DNA from: JBDRRP01 sp964446485
GTDB taxonomy: Bacteria > Desulfobacterota > Desulfobacteria > Desulfobacterales > JBDRRP01
DNA length: 64,000 nt
Direction of reading: 5' to 3'
Assembly (NCBI GenBank): GCA_964446485.1
Contig: CAYUOU010000009.1
Span: 8,538 to 72,537, forward strand
In this document: positions 16,192 to 24,290 of the stretch, in pieces
How the letters are laid out: each line of letters starts with the position of its first letter
How positions within the stretch are numbered: the first letter of the stretch is position 1
The notes under the pieces: model-generated
The model's database searches: none
Seen by the model: only the letters and a program-made list of their open reading frames with translations
What the model was told of the DNA's origin: nothing
Program-made: the position numbers and the translations under genes

Positions 16192-16584
16192 TTAACGCTT
16201 GGAGAACTGGAATCGGGCACGCGCACCGCGCTGTCCGTATTTTTTCCGCTCCTTGGTTCGCGGGTCACGCATCACGAAACCGGCCCGCTTGAGCGGTGTT
16301 CGGTAGTCGGGATTGGCGCTGATCAGGGCGCGGGTAATGCCATGTCGGATGGCGCCGGCCTGCCCACTGGGGCCGCCGCCGTTGACATGCACCACAATGT
16401 CGTAGTCCCCCAATGCATTCACCACCGCCAGGGGCTGACGAATGATCGGGATCGCGGAGGGGACCTTGAAGTAATCTTCGATGGGACGATCGTTGACCGT
16501 GATCTGCCCGCTGCCCGGAGTGATCCAGGTGCGAGAAATGGCGGATTTGCGTCTTCCAGTGGCGTAGTAGGTGCTTTTTTCCAT
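16192..16584 (-). CDS. rpsI: 30S ribosomal protein S9
   Basis: The 130-residue protein begins with the characteristic YYATGRRKSAISRTW and contains VHVNGGGPSGQAGAIRHGITRAL, then the C-terminal KYGQRGARARFQFSKR whose last residues reach the P-site tRNA. Length is exactly as expected. It follows rplM by 28 nt in the conserved rplM-rpsI pair, and an intrinsic terminator ends the unit. Confidence 0.98.
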   Translation of the reverse strand: MEKSTYYATGRRKSAISRTWITPGSGQITVNDRPIEDYFKVPSAIPIIRQPLAVVNALGDYDIVVHVNGGGPSGQAGAIRHGITRALISANPDYRTPLKRAGFVMRDPRTKERKKYGQRGARARFQFSKR

Positions 16585-16612
16585 ACGTAATTACCTGATC
16601 GTTGTATAAGGG

Positions 16613-17047
16613 TTACTGTTCCAGCACTTGAGGCTGCTGGGCGGAATGGGGATGCTCGGCGCCCGCGTAAACTTTGAGCTTCTTGATGAGCTGACGCCCC
16701 AATCGGTTCTTGGGGAGCATCCCCTTTACGGCAAACCGGATAATGTCTTCCGGGCGCTTTTCGCGCAGCTTTTCGGCAGTGATCTCCTTTAAGCCGCCGA
16801 TGTAGCCGCTGTGCCGATAATAGGTTTTCTGTGCCCATTTACGTCCGGTCATGACGATCTTGTCGGCATTGACAATGATCACCATGTCACCGGTATCCAC
16901 GTGCGGGGTGTAGATGGGTTTGTGTTTGCCACGAAGCCGGGACGCCACCAACGTGGCCAGCCGACCCAGAACCTGCCCTTCGGCATCGACAACCCACCAC
17001 TGCTCGTTTCGGTCAGATGCTTTGGCGCTATAGGTGTATTTTTTCAC
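16613..17047 (-). CDS. rplM: 50S ribosomal protein L13
   Basis: The 144-residue protein shows the L13 hallmarks: WWVVDAEGQVLGRLA near the N-terminus, LRGKHKPIYTPHVDTGD, MTGRKWAQKTYYRHSGY, and KGMLPKNRLGRQLIKKLKVYAG near the end. I chose the GTG at 17047, which has AGGAG 8 nt upstream and starts the conserved KKYTYSAK segment. The frame stays open for 53 more codons upstream, but those overlap the promoter. First gene of rplM-rpsI. Confidence 0.98.
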   Translation of the reverse strand: MKKYTYSAKASDRNEQWWVVDAEGQVLGRLATLVASRLRGKHKPIYTPHVDTGDMVIIVNADKIVMTGRKWAQKTYYRHSGYIGGLKEITAEKLREKRPEDIIRFAVKGMLPKNRLGRQLIKKLKVYAGAEHPHSAQQPQVLEQ

Positions 17048-17081
17048 AGTATTCACTCCTGTCCGTGTTTCGAATCTGCGG

Positions 17082-17110
17082 TTTATAGTGAAAAGGATGT
17101 GCACTGTCAA
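17082..17110 (-). promoter_or_regulatory. Sigma-70 promoter of rplM-rpsI
   Basis: On the minus strand, TTGACA and TATAAA are separated by exactly 17 nt. The expected start of transcription is near 17075, about 28 nt before the rplM GTG, leaving room for the AGGAG ribosome site. The -35 box is a perfect match and the -10 differs only at positions 5-6 from TATAAT. Confidence 0.88.
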
Positions 17111-17155
17111 CAGATATTCCCGAATATTTATCCGTTTCGAACGCCTGTGCGTGGC

Positions 17156-17185
17156 TTGACAGGCCTTTGCCATTGCGCCTAATCT
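17156..17185 (+). promoter_or_regulatory. Probable sigma-70 promoter of the CYTH gene
   Basis: On the plus strand, TTGACA (17156-17161) and TAATCT (17180-17185) are separated by 18 nt, about 50 nt before the GTG start of the CYTH gene. It diverges from the rplM promoter. The -10 box is weak. Confidence 0.5.
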
Positions 17186-17236
17186 GAGCGCCTCGTCAGA
17201 AAACAACCGTCAGTCGCAACCATGAGGAGACCGACC

Positions 17237-17845
17237 GTGGCCCCGATTGAAACCGAAGTCAAATTCCACATCACCGATGCCGACGCCGTCAAGCAGCGAA
17301 TTCTCGACCTGGGCGCGATCAGCGGCGGACGCGTCTTTGAGTCCAACGCAACCTATGAGGACGGTGCCGTGTCCCTGAAGCCGCGGGGCATGTTGCTGCG
17401 TCTGCGCAGAACGGCGGCACGCAACACGCTCACTTTGAAAGCACCGGCGCCGGAAGCCAGCGCCGAATACAAAGTCGTGACGGAGGTGGAAACCCAAATC
17501 AAAGATCCGGATGCGCTCCACGCCATTTTGGAGATGCTTGGGTACACGATCTGGCGCGGCTATGAAAAGTGGCGAGAAACCTTCACATTGGCAGCAGTGG
17601 AGTGCTGCCTGGATGCCATGCCCTTCGGAGACTTTCTGGAGATCGAAGGCCCCGGCGAGCAGATCAGGCGCCTCGCAGAGCGATTGGAGCTGGATTGGTC
17701 CCGGCGCATCCTCATCAATTACTACGGCATTTTCGATATCATCCGATCGCACGCGGCCCTGCCGTTCAACGACATCACTTTCGATCGGTTCAAGGGCATC
17801 GATGTGGATTGGTCAACCACGGCCGATCTCATCGAAGCCGGCTGA
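17237..17845 (+). CDS. CYTH-domain protein (class IV adenylate cyclase / CyaB type)
   Basis: The 202-residue protein opens with IETEVKFHI, the ExExK motif that binds metal-triphosphate in CYTH tunnels. Further CYTH elements are RGMLLRLRRTAARNTLTLKAP, YKVVTEVETQI and GDFLEIEGPGEQI. CYTH enzymes act on triphosphate substrates (ATP to cAMP, thiamine triphosphate, inorganic triphosphate); CyaB-type members share this length, but the actual substrate cannot be told. I chose GTG at 17237, which has AGGAG 8 nt before it; the ATG at 17222 has no ribosome site. The last 33 bases overlap the 3' end of the converging PPDK-type gene. Confidence 0.85.
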   Translation: MAPIETEVKFHITDADAVKQRILDLGAISGGRVFESNATYEDGAVSLKPRGMLLRLRRTAARNTLTLKAPAPEASAEYKVVTEVETQIKDPDALHAILEMLGYTIWRGYEKWRETFTLAAVECCLDAMPFGDFLEIEGPGEQIRRLAERLELDWSRRILINYYGIFDIIRSHAALPFNDITFDRFKGIDVDWSTTADLIEAG

Positions 17846-20821
17846 TAAAATCACCCCCTGCCCGGTCTGACCGTTGATCTTCACGACCACCGGCGCATCC
17901 AAACGGACATGGCGAACGAATTGAGAGGCTGACACGGCCGGCAGGCCATCGAGCCACGACCAGTCGATGCAGCCGTCGGTGCCCTCGGTTACGGTGAGAT
18001 AGGGAATGCCCAGGGCGGTGATGTTCTGAAAAAAGTGCGACCCCTGCGACGGATCGGCGTGGAGAAGGTCATTTCGAACCTCGACAATGGCCCCCACGTT
18101 AGAAATCTGATGCCACTGAACAGGAATACCCAGCCACCGGTCGGCCGAGCCCCACCGGCCAGGCCCCACCAGCAGGTACGGCCGTTTTTGCGCACTCAAT
18201 ACGGCATTGCATCGGCCCACCGCTTCTGCCATTTTCGGAGTGGCGGCCGCCTCGAAAGCGTCGGGCCGCACATAGACGACATCTCTGATATCATCTATTC
18301 TACCGTTTCCCAAAGCCGAGGCCGACCGACAAAGGGCGTGGTTCACCTCCTCCGCTGAAATCTCCACGTCGAACCGCTCACCCCCGGTGGCCATCGGCCG
18401 CATCTGAAGGAAGTAGAACCCGTCCTTTTTGCCGCTGCCGGCCGGCGCCAACGCCACTGCAAACTCCATCTCAACCGGGCACCCCATCCCCTGGCGCCCG
18501 ATCTTGAGAAGATCGCCCAATACACTGGCCAGGGGAAACCGTTGATACTTCAATACCGAGGCGAAGGTGATCACCGCCGCGCCGGTGCCGTTGAACGTGT
18601 CGCGGATGCGGTGCTCATCGATACTGTAAGTACTGGCAAGAATCTTCACCGGCGCCTCTTCGGCGGCATCGTCGATATCGCGTCTATCCAAATTGGCGTT
18701 GGTGAGGTGGTCCAGCGATTCGGGGCAATCCGCGACCCTGAGGGCATAGAAGAATCGCTGCGCGTTCTCCAGGATATCGTCCACGGAAGAAAACTGCGGC
18801 AGGACTTCGGGATGTTTGGGTGAAAACCGCAGACTCCGCTCACCCTGCACCACGGTGCGTCCCATGCCCAGGGCCACCAGTGCGATGCCGTCATCCGCCG
18901 TCATGGGAGAAATCGGGTAGTAATTGTGGCTTTGGGCCACCCCGGCGAAGGTGGGATAAAAATAGTCGCCATGCCGGCTGCCGGCCAATTCTTGAATGAT
19001 GACCGCCATGGCCTCCTCTTGGGGCAGGGCGGCGAGGTGCCGGGAAAAGGCGCGGGGATCTTCGTAAAAGGTGGACGCATAGACCAGCTTCACGGCACTC
19101 ACCAGTTGGCGCAGCCGCACCACCGGGTCCGGGTGATTGTTGGGAATCATGTAGGTCTCATAAAGCCCGGCATAGGGCTGGAACTGAGCGTCCTCGAGAA
19201 GGCTCGAGGATCTGACGGATAGCGGAAACGTCACCTGTTTGACGAACGCAGACAGTTGCGTCACCAGATGGGCCGGCATTTGCGCCTCGAGAAACCGTTT
19301 GGCCACCACGGCGTTGTCGCCAAGGTCTTCGGTCGAGGCCAGGTCTTCCATGCGGTTGTGCGACAGGAATGCTTCGAAGCCATCGGTGCACAGGACCAGC
19401 GTCCGCGGCACCTGAATCTCCACCGTCGGATAGGCCTGGTGCAGTTCCATGGCGTCTTGAAGCATGGCGGACATGAAGGCAAGGCTTCTGGCTTTGCCGC
19501 CCAGAGAGCCGCTGCCGATGCGAACGAAATCCATGACACTTGGATCGTAGGCCCCTGATTTGAATTGGGCCACCACTCCTTTTTGGCGCAGTCGACGGAG
19601 GGCCTGGATGTTGGTAATGAGATACCGTCGCATTCCATCGACGTCGTCGAATGCATCCGCGCTGACCTTTCTGAAGGATGATGCCAGGGCGATTTCCGAG
19701 CGTCCCATGATCCAGTTGGAAAAATGGTTGCGATGGGCATGATAGCGCAGACAGCCTTCAGGCACCTCGGCGATGCGCTCCTGAAGCTGTCTTAAATTTG
19801 ACGCTCTGGCGACTTCTTTGCCGTCCGGCAGGCGAAATACGAAGTCTCCGAAACCAAGGTCGGAGAGAAAGAACCCATGGATTTCTTTCAGCAGATGCGG
19901 TGTGTTCTTGTCCAGAAACGCCGCGGGCACACTGGCGGCGCGTTTGGCATTCTCTGGGTCGGAACTGAGCAGCAGCAGCGGCAAATCCGGAATTTCCGCG
20001 CGCACCCGGGCCAGGAAGTTCCAACCGGCGTCAGGGTCCATAGTCCCTTGCCGCGGCATCCGAGTATCTGAAATCACTCCAAACATGTAATCCTTGTAAT
20101 GCTCGTAGAGCGTCACCGCCTCATCGTAGGTCTCCGCCAGAAGTATTTTGGGCCGCGCCCGCATCTTCAGCAGACGATGGTCTTCGTTGAGGCCGTCCAT
20201 GAGAATGGCCTGCGTTTGACGCACCACTTCCTTGTACACGAGGGGCAGCAGCACCGACTGGTAAACCGGGTTGTCCTCCACCAACAGCAGCACGCGCACC
20301 TGGGCCTTTTGGCAATCGCGCGCCACGTTCATCCGGTCTTCCACGCTTTTCACAATGGCCAGGAGCAGGTCGCTGTTGCCGGACCATATGGCGATGCGGT
20401 CGATGCCGTTGCGATGCTTTCCCGGGGGAACCGGGAAAATCCCCCGCGGGCTGTGGGCCAGCAAAATAACCGGCAGGTTGGGTTTCAGGGCCCGCACCGC
20501 CGCGCCGAATGAAAAGGCGTCCATGTTGTCCAGATGCGGCATGGTGAGCACCAGATCCACGACCTTTTCACGAATGATCTCGAGGGCCTTCTTGGCGCTG
20601 GCGATACGGGTGACCCGCGGGGGGTGGCTCAAGTTCAACCCGCTGTATTCCGTGATGATGCGGGTGGCGAGGCTGCCGTCTTCTTCGAGAATGAAGGCGT
20701 CGTAAGGGCTCGATACCAGGAGGATACGGCGCACCTTGCTGGCCATAAGCTCATGATAGATCTTGAAATTGACGTGAAACGCGCTGTCTAATTTGGCGTT
20801 GGGAACGGTGTCGGTTGTCAT
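17813..20821 (-). CDS. Tandem-receiver protein with PPDK/PEP-synthase-type ATP-binding domain
   Basis: About 1002 residues. Residues 30-165 form a degenerate receiver in which the phospho-acceptor Asp is replaced (VLTMPHLD, T93). Residues 175-330 form a second receiver with a plausible acceptor D252 in VISDTRMP and the lysine in FLDKN. A pyruvate-phosphate-dikinase-like ATP-binding region follows, with SLGGKARSLAFM near 485, PLSVRSSSLLEDAQFQPYAG, FYFLQMRPMATGG, and a C-terminal LVGPGRWGSADRWLG. The phosphohistidine swivel domain and the PEP-binding barrel are missing, so it is not a PEP synthase. It is probably a regulatory phosphotransfer protein. The ATG at 20821 begins MTTDTVPNAKLD; the frame is open further upstream without a ribosome site. 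Confidence 0.8.
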   Translation of the reverse strand: MTTDTVPNAKLDSAFHVNFKIYHELMASKVRRILLVSSPYDAFILEEDGSLATRIITEYSGLNLSHPPRVTRIASAKKALEIIREKVVDLVLTMPHLDNMDAFSFGAAVRALKPNLPVILLAHSPRGIFPVPPGKHRNGIDRIAIWSGNSDLLLAIVKSVEDRMNVARDCQKAQVRVLLLVEDNPVYQSVLLPLVYKEVVRQTQAILMDGLNEDHRLLKMRARPKILLAETYDEAVTLYEHYKDYMFGVISDTRMPRQGTMDPDAGWNFLARVRAEIPDLPLLLLSSDPENAKRAASVPAAFLDKNTPHLLKEIHGFFLSDLGFGDFVFRLPDGKEVARASNLRQLQERIAEVPEGCLRYHAHRNHFSNWIMGRSEIALASSFRKVSADAFDDVDGMRRYLITNIQALRRLRQKGVVAQFKSGAYDPSVMDFVRIGSGSLGGKARSLAFMSAMLQDAMELHQAYPTVEIQVPRTLVLCTDGFEAFLSHNRMEDLASTEDLGDNAVVAKRFLEAQMPAHLVTQLSAFVKQVTFPLSVRSSSLLEDAQFQPYAGLYETYMIPNNHPDPVVRLRQLVSAVKLVYASTFYEDPRAFSRHLAALPQEEAMAVIIQELAGSRHGDYFYPTFAGVAQSHNYYPISPMTADDGIALVALGMGRTVVQGERSLRFSPKHPEVLPQFSSVDDILENAQRFFYALRVADCPESLDHLTNANLDRRDIDDAAEEAPVKILASTYSIDEHRIRDTFNGTGAAVITFASVLKYQRFPLASVLGDLLKIGRQGMGCPVEMEFAVALAPAGSGKKDGFYFLQMRPMATGGERFDVEISAEEVNHALCRSASALGNGRIDDIRDVVYVRPDAFEAAATPKMAEAVGRCNAVLSAQKRPYLLVGPGRWGSADRWLGIPVQWHQISNVGAIVEVRNDLLHADPSQGSHFFQNITALGIPYLTVTEGTDGCIDWSWLDGLPAVSASQFVRHVRLDAPVVVKINGQTGQGVILSAGFDEIGRG

Positions 20822-21078
20822 GGACGGTGGCCGGTGTGTTTTGGGGTTGAAACGCCGCGGCGACGGGGTTCTTGGCCGCCTGTGGAACAGGCTACCACAC
20901 TCCAGCAGCGGAGGCCAGCCACCGCCTATGAGAAGTGCTCGGTGCCGCCGGATGCCCGCGGCCGGCCCGCTTGCCTGTGGGCCCTGCCCCTGAACCATGC
21001 AGGGACTGCGGGAGGCATGGAGATTGCATCATCATTGACGGGTTTCATGGAAGGGAACGTCATCGTGGAACGTCGATC

Positions 21079-21276
21079 ATGATCGTTTGTCGCCGCTGCA
21101 GACATTTTTTCATTACCTGGGAGAAAGGATCCCCCTACGGCTGCCGTGCCATGGGGTTCAAGTCACGGATGATGCCCAGCCGCGCGGTCCAGCGGGCGAC
21201 ACCGGGAATGACGTGTCAATTTTTTTCGAAGAAACCGGAGGGCGCCGCCAGGAGAGTTAGAGCGGCGGCATCGTAA
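21079..21276 (+). CDS. Small conserved Cys-rich protein (probable zinc binding)
   Basis: The 65-residue ORF begins MIVCRRCRHFFITWE and continues YGCRAMGFKSRMMPS and MTCQFF. The C4-x2-C7 pair plus C22 and C46 could hold one zinc ion. I recognise a recurrent deltaproteobacterial small-protein family with the pattern CRxCxHFxITW...PxGCRAxGFKS...C, of unknown function. It is divergent from the preceding 1000-residue gene, with no neighbour on its strand. The longer open frame upstream shows no conserved sequence or ribosome site. Recognition is from memory of the pattern, so moderate confidence. Confidence 0.65.
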   Translation: MIVCRRCRHFFITWEKGSPYGCRAMGFKSRMMPSRAVQRATPGMTCQFFSKKPEGAARRVRAAAS

Positions 21277-21338
21277 GAGGACAGCACCGCCGCCGTCCTG
21301 CGTCCGGTTTGATCAAGGAAGAAACTTTCAGCGCGTAG

Positions 21339-21365
21339 GATGGGAGGAGCGCAGCGGATCCCATC
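21339..21365. repeat. Short palindromic element (REP-like)
   Basis: GATGGGA, then AGGAGCGCAGCGG-type spacer, then TCCCATC forms a small hairpin with the sequence style of dispersed GATGGG...CCCATC repeats seen in many proteobacteria. It lies in the 168-nt space between the converging Cys-rich gene and the repeat protein, where I see nothing else. Confidence 0.4.
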
Positions 21366-21444
21366 GATCAGGCCATGCGGGTCACGCACTGCCGGCAGTG
21401 TTTGGTCATGGGTGCTTTTCGGTCAGCGCCAACGCCAACCGTGT

Positions 21445-21930
21445 CTACGGATAGACCGCGATACCCTGGCGACCGTCGATGACGATCCCCATGCTGTTGA
21501 GCATCTCCCATGAGCGCTGACGGTCGAGATCGGAGGTGCGCGTCGACTGGTAGCGAATCAACTCCTGGAGCACATCGTCGCTCATCCCCTTTTGCTTCAA
21601 GGTCATGAGGTCGTTGATGCTGCTGGTATTGATGGGCTGGACGTCCTTGCCGTAGACAATGGGTTCACGGTTTTTCATGAACGAACGCTCCCGCACCAGC
21701 AGGGTGATGGTATCGTCGGACAGGCCCGCGGTTTTGAGCGAGATAATTTCATCCACGGTGAAGGCGGCCGTTTCCAGTGATTTTTCGGCGATGAGCGCCT
21801 CGATGACACTATCGCCCACACCGGCGGCGCCCAGTGCGGTGAGCTGCCGGCTGCTGATGCCCAAGCCCACCGCCGCGGCAATGATCACCAGGAGGCATGG
21901 ACGGATCCAATATGTTCCGGAGGGAGTCAT
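21445..21930 (-). CDS. Exported protein with three LK-x-G-(V/M/L)-x-D repeats
   Basis: The 161-residue protein has an N-terminal hydrophobic segment (CLLVIIAAAVGLGIS) and then three copies of a roughly 16-residue motif: LGAAGVGDSVIEALI, LKTAGLSDDTITLLV and LKQKGMSDDVLQELI. Each looks like a helix-turn-helix hairpin. I do not recognise a named domain. Similar repeats occur in deltaproteobacterial envelope proteins of unknown role. It lies 4 nt after flgL in the same direction, so it is co-transcribed with the hook-filament junction genes and may act at the envelope or flagellum; that is inference. Confidence 0.75.
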   Translation of the reverse strand: MTPSGTYWIRPCLLVIIAAAVGLGISSRQLTALGAAGVGDSVIEALIAEKSLETAAFTVDEIISLKTAGLSDDTITLLVRERSFMKNREPIVYGKDVQPINTSSINDLMTLKQKGMSDDVLQELIRYQSTRTSDLDRQRSWEMLNSMGIVIDGRQGIAVYP

Positions 21931-21934
21931 GCGC

Positions 21935-22840
21935 TTACCCTAAAAACTTCAGGAGATTGGGTTGAATGATGCGCGCCGAGACAGCCAGGGCCGATTCATA
22001 GGCGGTCTCTTCTGATTTGAGATCCAGTATGGCTTCGGCCAAATCCACCCCTTCGGTTTCCGACAGAGCGTTTTCGAATCCCAGACGGAGCCGAAACAGT
22101 TGATGCTCGGTGGACTCCAGTTGGCCGTAGACGGCGGCATTGTCGGCGCGCACGCGACGCACTTGATCCACGGCGGTGGCGAGTCGGTTTTGCCGATCCT
22201 GTAAAACGGCCGGATCGGGCGCTGGCGCGGCGAGTTCGGCGGCGACATCGGCAAGCAGGGCAAACACGTCTTCGATCCCAGAAAAGATCGCTTCGCCGTT
22301 GGCGCGAACGGCAATCTCCGTGTTTTCTCCCACCATGTATCGGGCGTCGGCACCGGCCGAGTTGTCTCCGGTGTAGGTGATCGTTCCCGTAACCGGGTCG
22401 GCGGTGAACGGTGGGATGTCGTTTTTACGACCGGCAAAGAGATACACACCATCCTGCTGGCTGTTGGCCAGTCCGAGGAGTTGTTCACGAATGTGGGTAA
22501 TCTGGTCGGCGGCGATGGTTCGGGATTCGGCGTCACCGGTTCCCGCAGCGTTGTCCGCAGTGACGCGCTTGGCATCGTTGATGAGTTCGTCCACCATCCC
22601 CAGGGTCGTCTCCACAATGTCTAATCGGGTTTTCGCTCTTTCCAAGTTGCGCTGGTATTGATCGATGGCGGCGATGGTTTTTCGATAATTCAACACCGAA
22701 GACATGCCGGCCGGATCGTCGGACGGCCGATTGATTTTTTTCTGTGTCGATACCCGCGTCTGGGCATCCAGCAATTTCTCCGCCCGCTGAAACAAATTTC
22801 CGATGACGGTGCGATGCATCTGAGTGGAGGTGATGCGCAT
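21935..22840 (-). CDS. flgL: Flagellar hook-filament junction protein FlgL (HAP3)
   Basis: FlgL joins the hook to the filament after FlgK. The 301-residue protein begins MRITSTQMHRTVIGNLFQR and has flagellin-like terminal helices: KKINRPSDDPAGMSSVLNYR near the N-terminus and ILDLKSEETAYESALAVSARIIQPNLLKFLG at the end. The central part is short. It is preceded by flgK with a 32-nt gap and followed by the exported repeat protein. A late flagellar gene; a possible sigma-28 promoter lies farther upstream, before cheY. Confidence 0.95.
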   Translation of the reverse strand: MRITSTQMHRTVIGNLFQRAEKLLDAQTRVSTQKKINRPSDDPAGMSSVLNYRKTIAAIDQYQRNLERAKTRLDIVETTLGMVDELINDAKRVTADNAAGTGDAESRTIAADQITHIREQLLGLANSQQDGVYLFAGRKNDIPPFTADPVTGTITYTGDNSAGADARYMVGENTEIAVRANGEAIFSGIEDVFALLADVAAELAAPAPDPAVLQDRQNRLATAVDQVRRVRADNAAVYGQLESTEHQLFRLRLGFENALSETEGVDLAEAILDLKSEETAYESALAVSARIIQPNLLKFLG

Positions 22841-22872
22841 GGTGTGCTCCTCGTTGTCAGGCGTCTTCGCGG

Positions 22873-24258
22873 CTACATCCGCATCAGGGTATCCAGCATC
22901 TGGTCGACGGTGCTGATCAACTTTGCGGAAGCATTGTAGGCATGCTCGAATTCCACCAGTTTCACCATCTCCTCGTCGATGGAAACTCCCGAAATGGATT
23001 CCCGGTAGTTGTTCAGTTGATTGAGCGTGCTTCCCTGATAGCCGCGGTAACGGGTCGCCGTTGCGGTTTCGATGCCCACCGTGCTCACGAGACCGTTGTA
23101 ATAGTCATCATATGTGGCCGTGCCGCCGTTCATCGTGGCGGTGTTCTGGAGGGCGGCGATGGCGATGGCATTCCCGCCGCCACCCGGCAGACCGCCGGGG
23201 TCGGATGCAACGGCGATGCGGCGCGGGTCGGCGGTGATGGCGCTGCTGACAGCCATGTCGGCAGCCGAACTGCCCGTGAAGAAATCGACGCCGGCACCGC
23301 CGGTGAGATCCCATCCGGCGCCGTGCTGCGCGTTGACGCGGGTAATCATGTCTGCGGCCAGGGCGTCGAGCTGCCCGATGGCTCCGGATGAAAAGGTATC
23401 CCGGGTCTCCAGCAGCCCCCGCAGCGTGCCGCTGGCAATGCCGTCATTGAGGGGCACCCCCGGAGCGCTGTCCCAGGAGATATCGTGGTGTCCGGTGGCC
23501 GGATTGACAACGGTGGTCAGCTGTCCGAAGGGGCTCGTCCCAACGAGCGGGTTGCCGTCGTCGAGGGTCACGGTGATGCGGCCGTCGTCCGCCTCGGCGC
23601 TGGTGAACGAAATACGCGATCCCAGGTCTCCAAGCAACCGATCACGCTGGTCGCGCTGGGCGTTGGCGAACTGACCGCCGGCCTCGATATTAACGATTTC
23701 CGTATTGAGTTCGTTCAACCGGGCGGCCATGATGTTGATATCCGCCACCGTTCCGGTGATCTGCACGTCGGCGTCCTGCTGGGCACGGACCAGATCGGTG
23801 CGCATCTGTTGAAAGGTGTCCGCGAGGTATCCGCTTCTGGCCGCCAGAACCGACCGCTCCGATGGTCCGGCGGGATTGTTGGCCAGATCCTGCCAGGCGC
23901 CCCAAAAATCGCTCATGGCCTGGTTCAATCCATAACCTTCGGATTCGTTGAACACCATCTCCACCCGGCTCAATGTTTTTTCCTGAGCTTCCCATCGCCC
24001 CAGATCTCCGGCAGCGGTGTTGATCTGAGCGTTGATGAATCGGTCGAACACCCGCTCCACGTGGGTCACCGAAACACCGGTGCCGATCTGCCCGATATTG
24101 GGGTCATCGAGCTGGGGAGAAGTCACCAGGTTCGTGCGTCGGCGCGTGTAGCCCGGCGTGTTCACATTGGCGATATTGTCGCCGGTGGTCTGGATGTTTT
24201 GCTGCTGGGCAAACAGGGACTGCCGCCCGATATCGAGGATGCCGTTAATGGTAGGCAT
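22873..24258 (-). CDS. flgK: Flagellar hook-associated protein FlgK (HAP1)
   Basis: The 461-residue protein contains the N-terminal flagellar rod motif QNIQTTGDNIANVNTPGYTRR at about 20-40 and a coiled-coil region. It ends with the family C-terminus GVSIDEEMVKLVEFEHAYNASAKLISTVDQMLDTLM. It forms the first junction layer on the hook tip, exported by the flagellar type III apparatus. It is at the small end for FlgK (commonly 460-620), with a compact middle. It follows cheB by 32 nt. Confidence 0.96.
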   Translation of the reverse strand: MPTINGILDIGRQSLFAQQQNIQTTGDNIANVNTPGYTRRRTNLVTSPQLDDPNIGQIGTGVSVTHVERVFDRFINAQINTAAGDLGRWEAQEKTLSRVEMVFNESEGYGLNQAMSDFWGAWQDLANNPAGPSERSVLAARSGYLADTFQQMRTDLVRAQQDADVQITGTVADINIMAARLNELNTEIVNIEAGGQFANAQRDQRDRLLGDLGSRISFTSAEADDGRITVTLDDGNPLVGTSPFGQLTTVVNPATGHHDISWDSAPGVPLNDGIASGTLRGLLETRDTFSSGAIGQLDALAADMITRVNAQHGAGWDLTGGAGVDFFTGSSAADMAVSSAITADPRRIAVASDPGGLPGGGGNAIAIAALQNTATMNGGTATYDDYYNGLVSTVGIETATATRYRGYQGSTLNQLNNYRESISGVSIDEEMVKLVEFEHAYNASAKLISTVDQMLDTLMRM

Positions 24259-24290
24259 GGTGATCGCCTTTCACGCGGTTGGGCGCCGGC

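Noticed and set aside
20822..20998. N-terminal extension of the tandem-receiver protein
   Set aside because: Translation is Pro/Arg-rich without conservation, and the receiver fold begins after the ATG at 20821.
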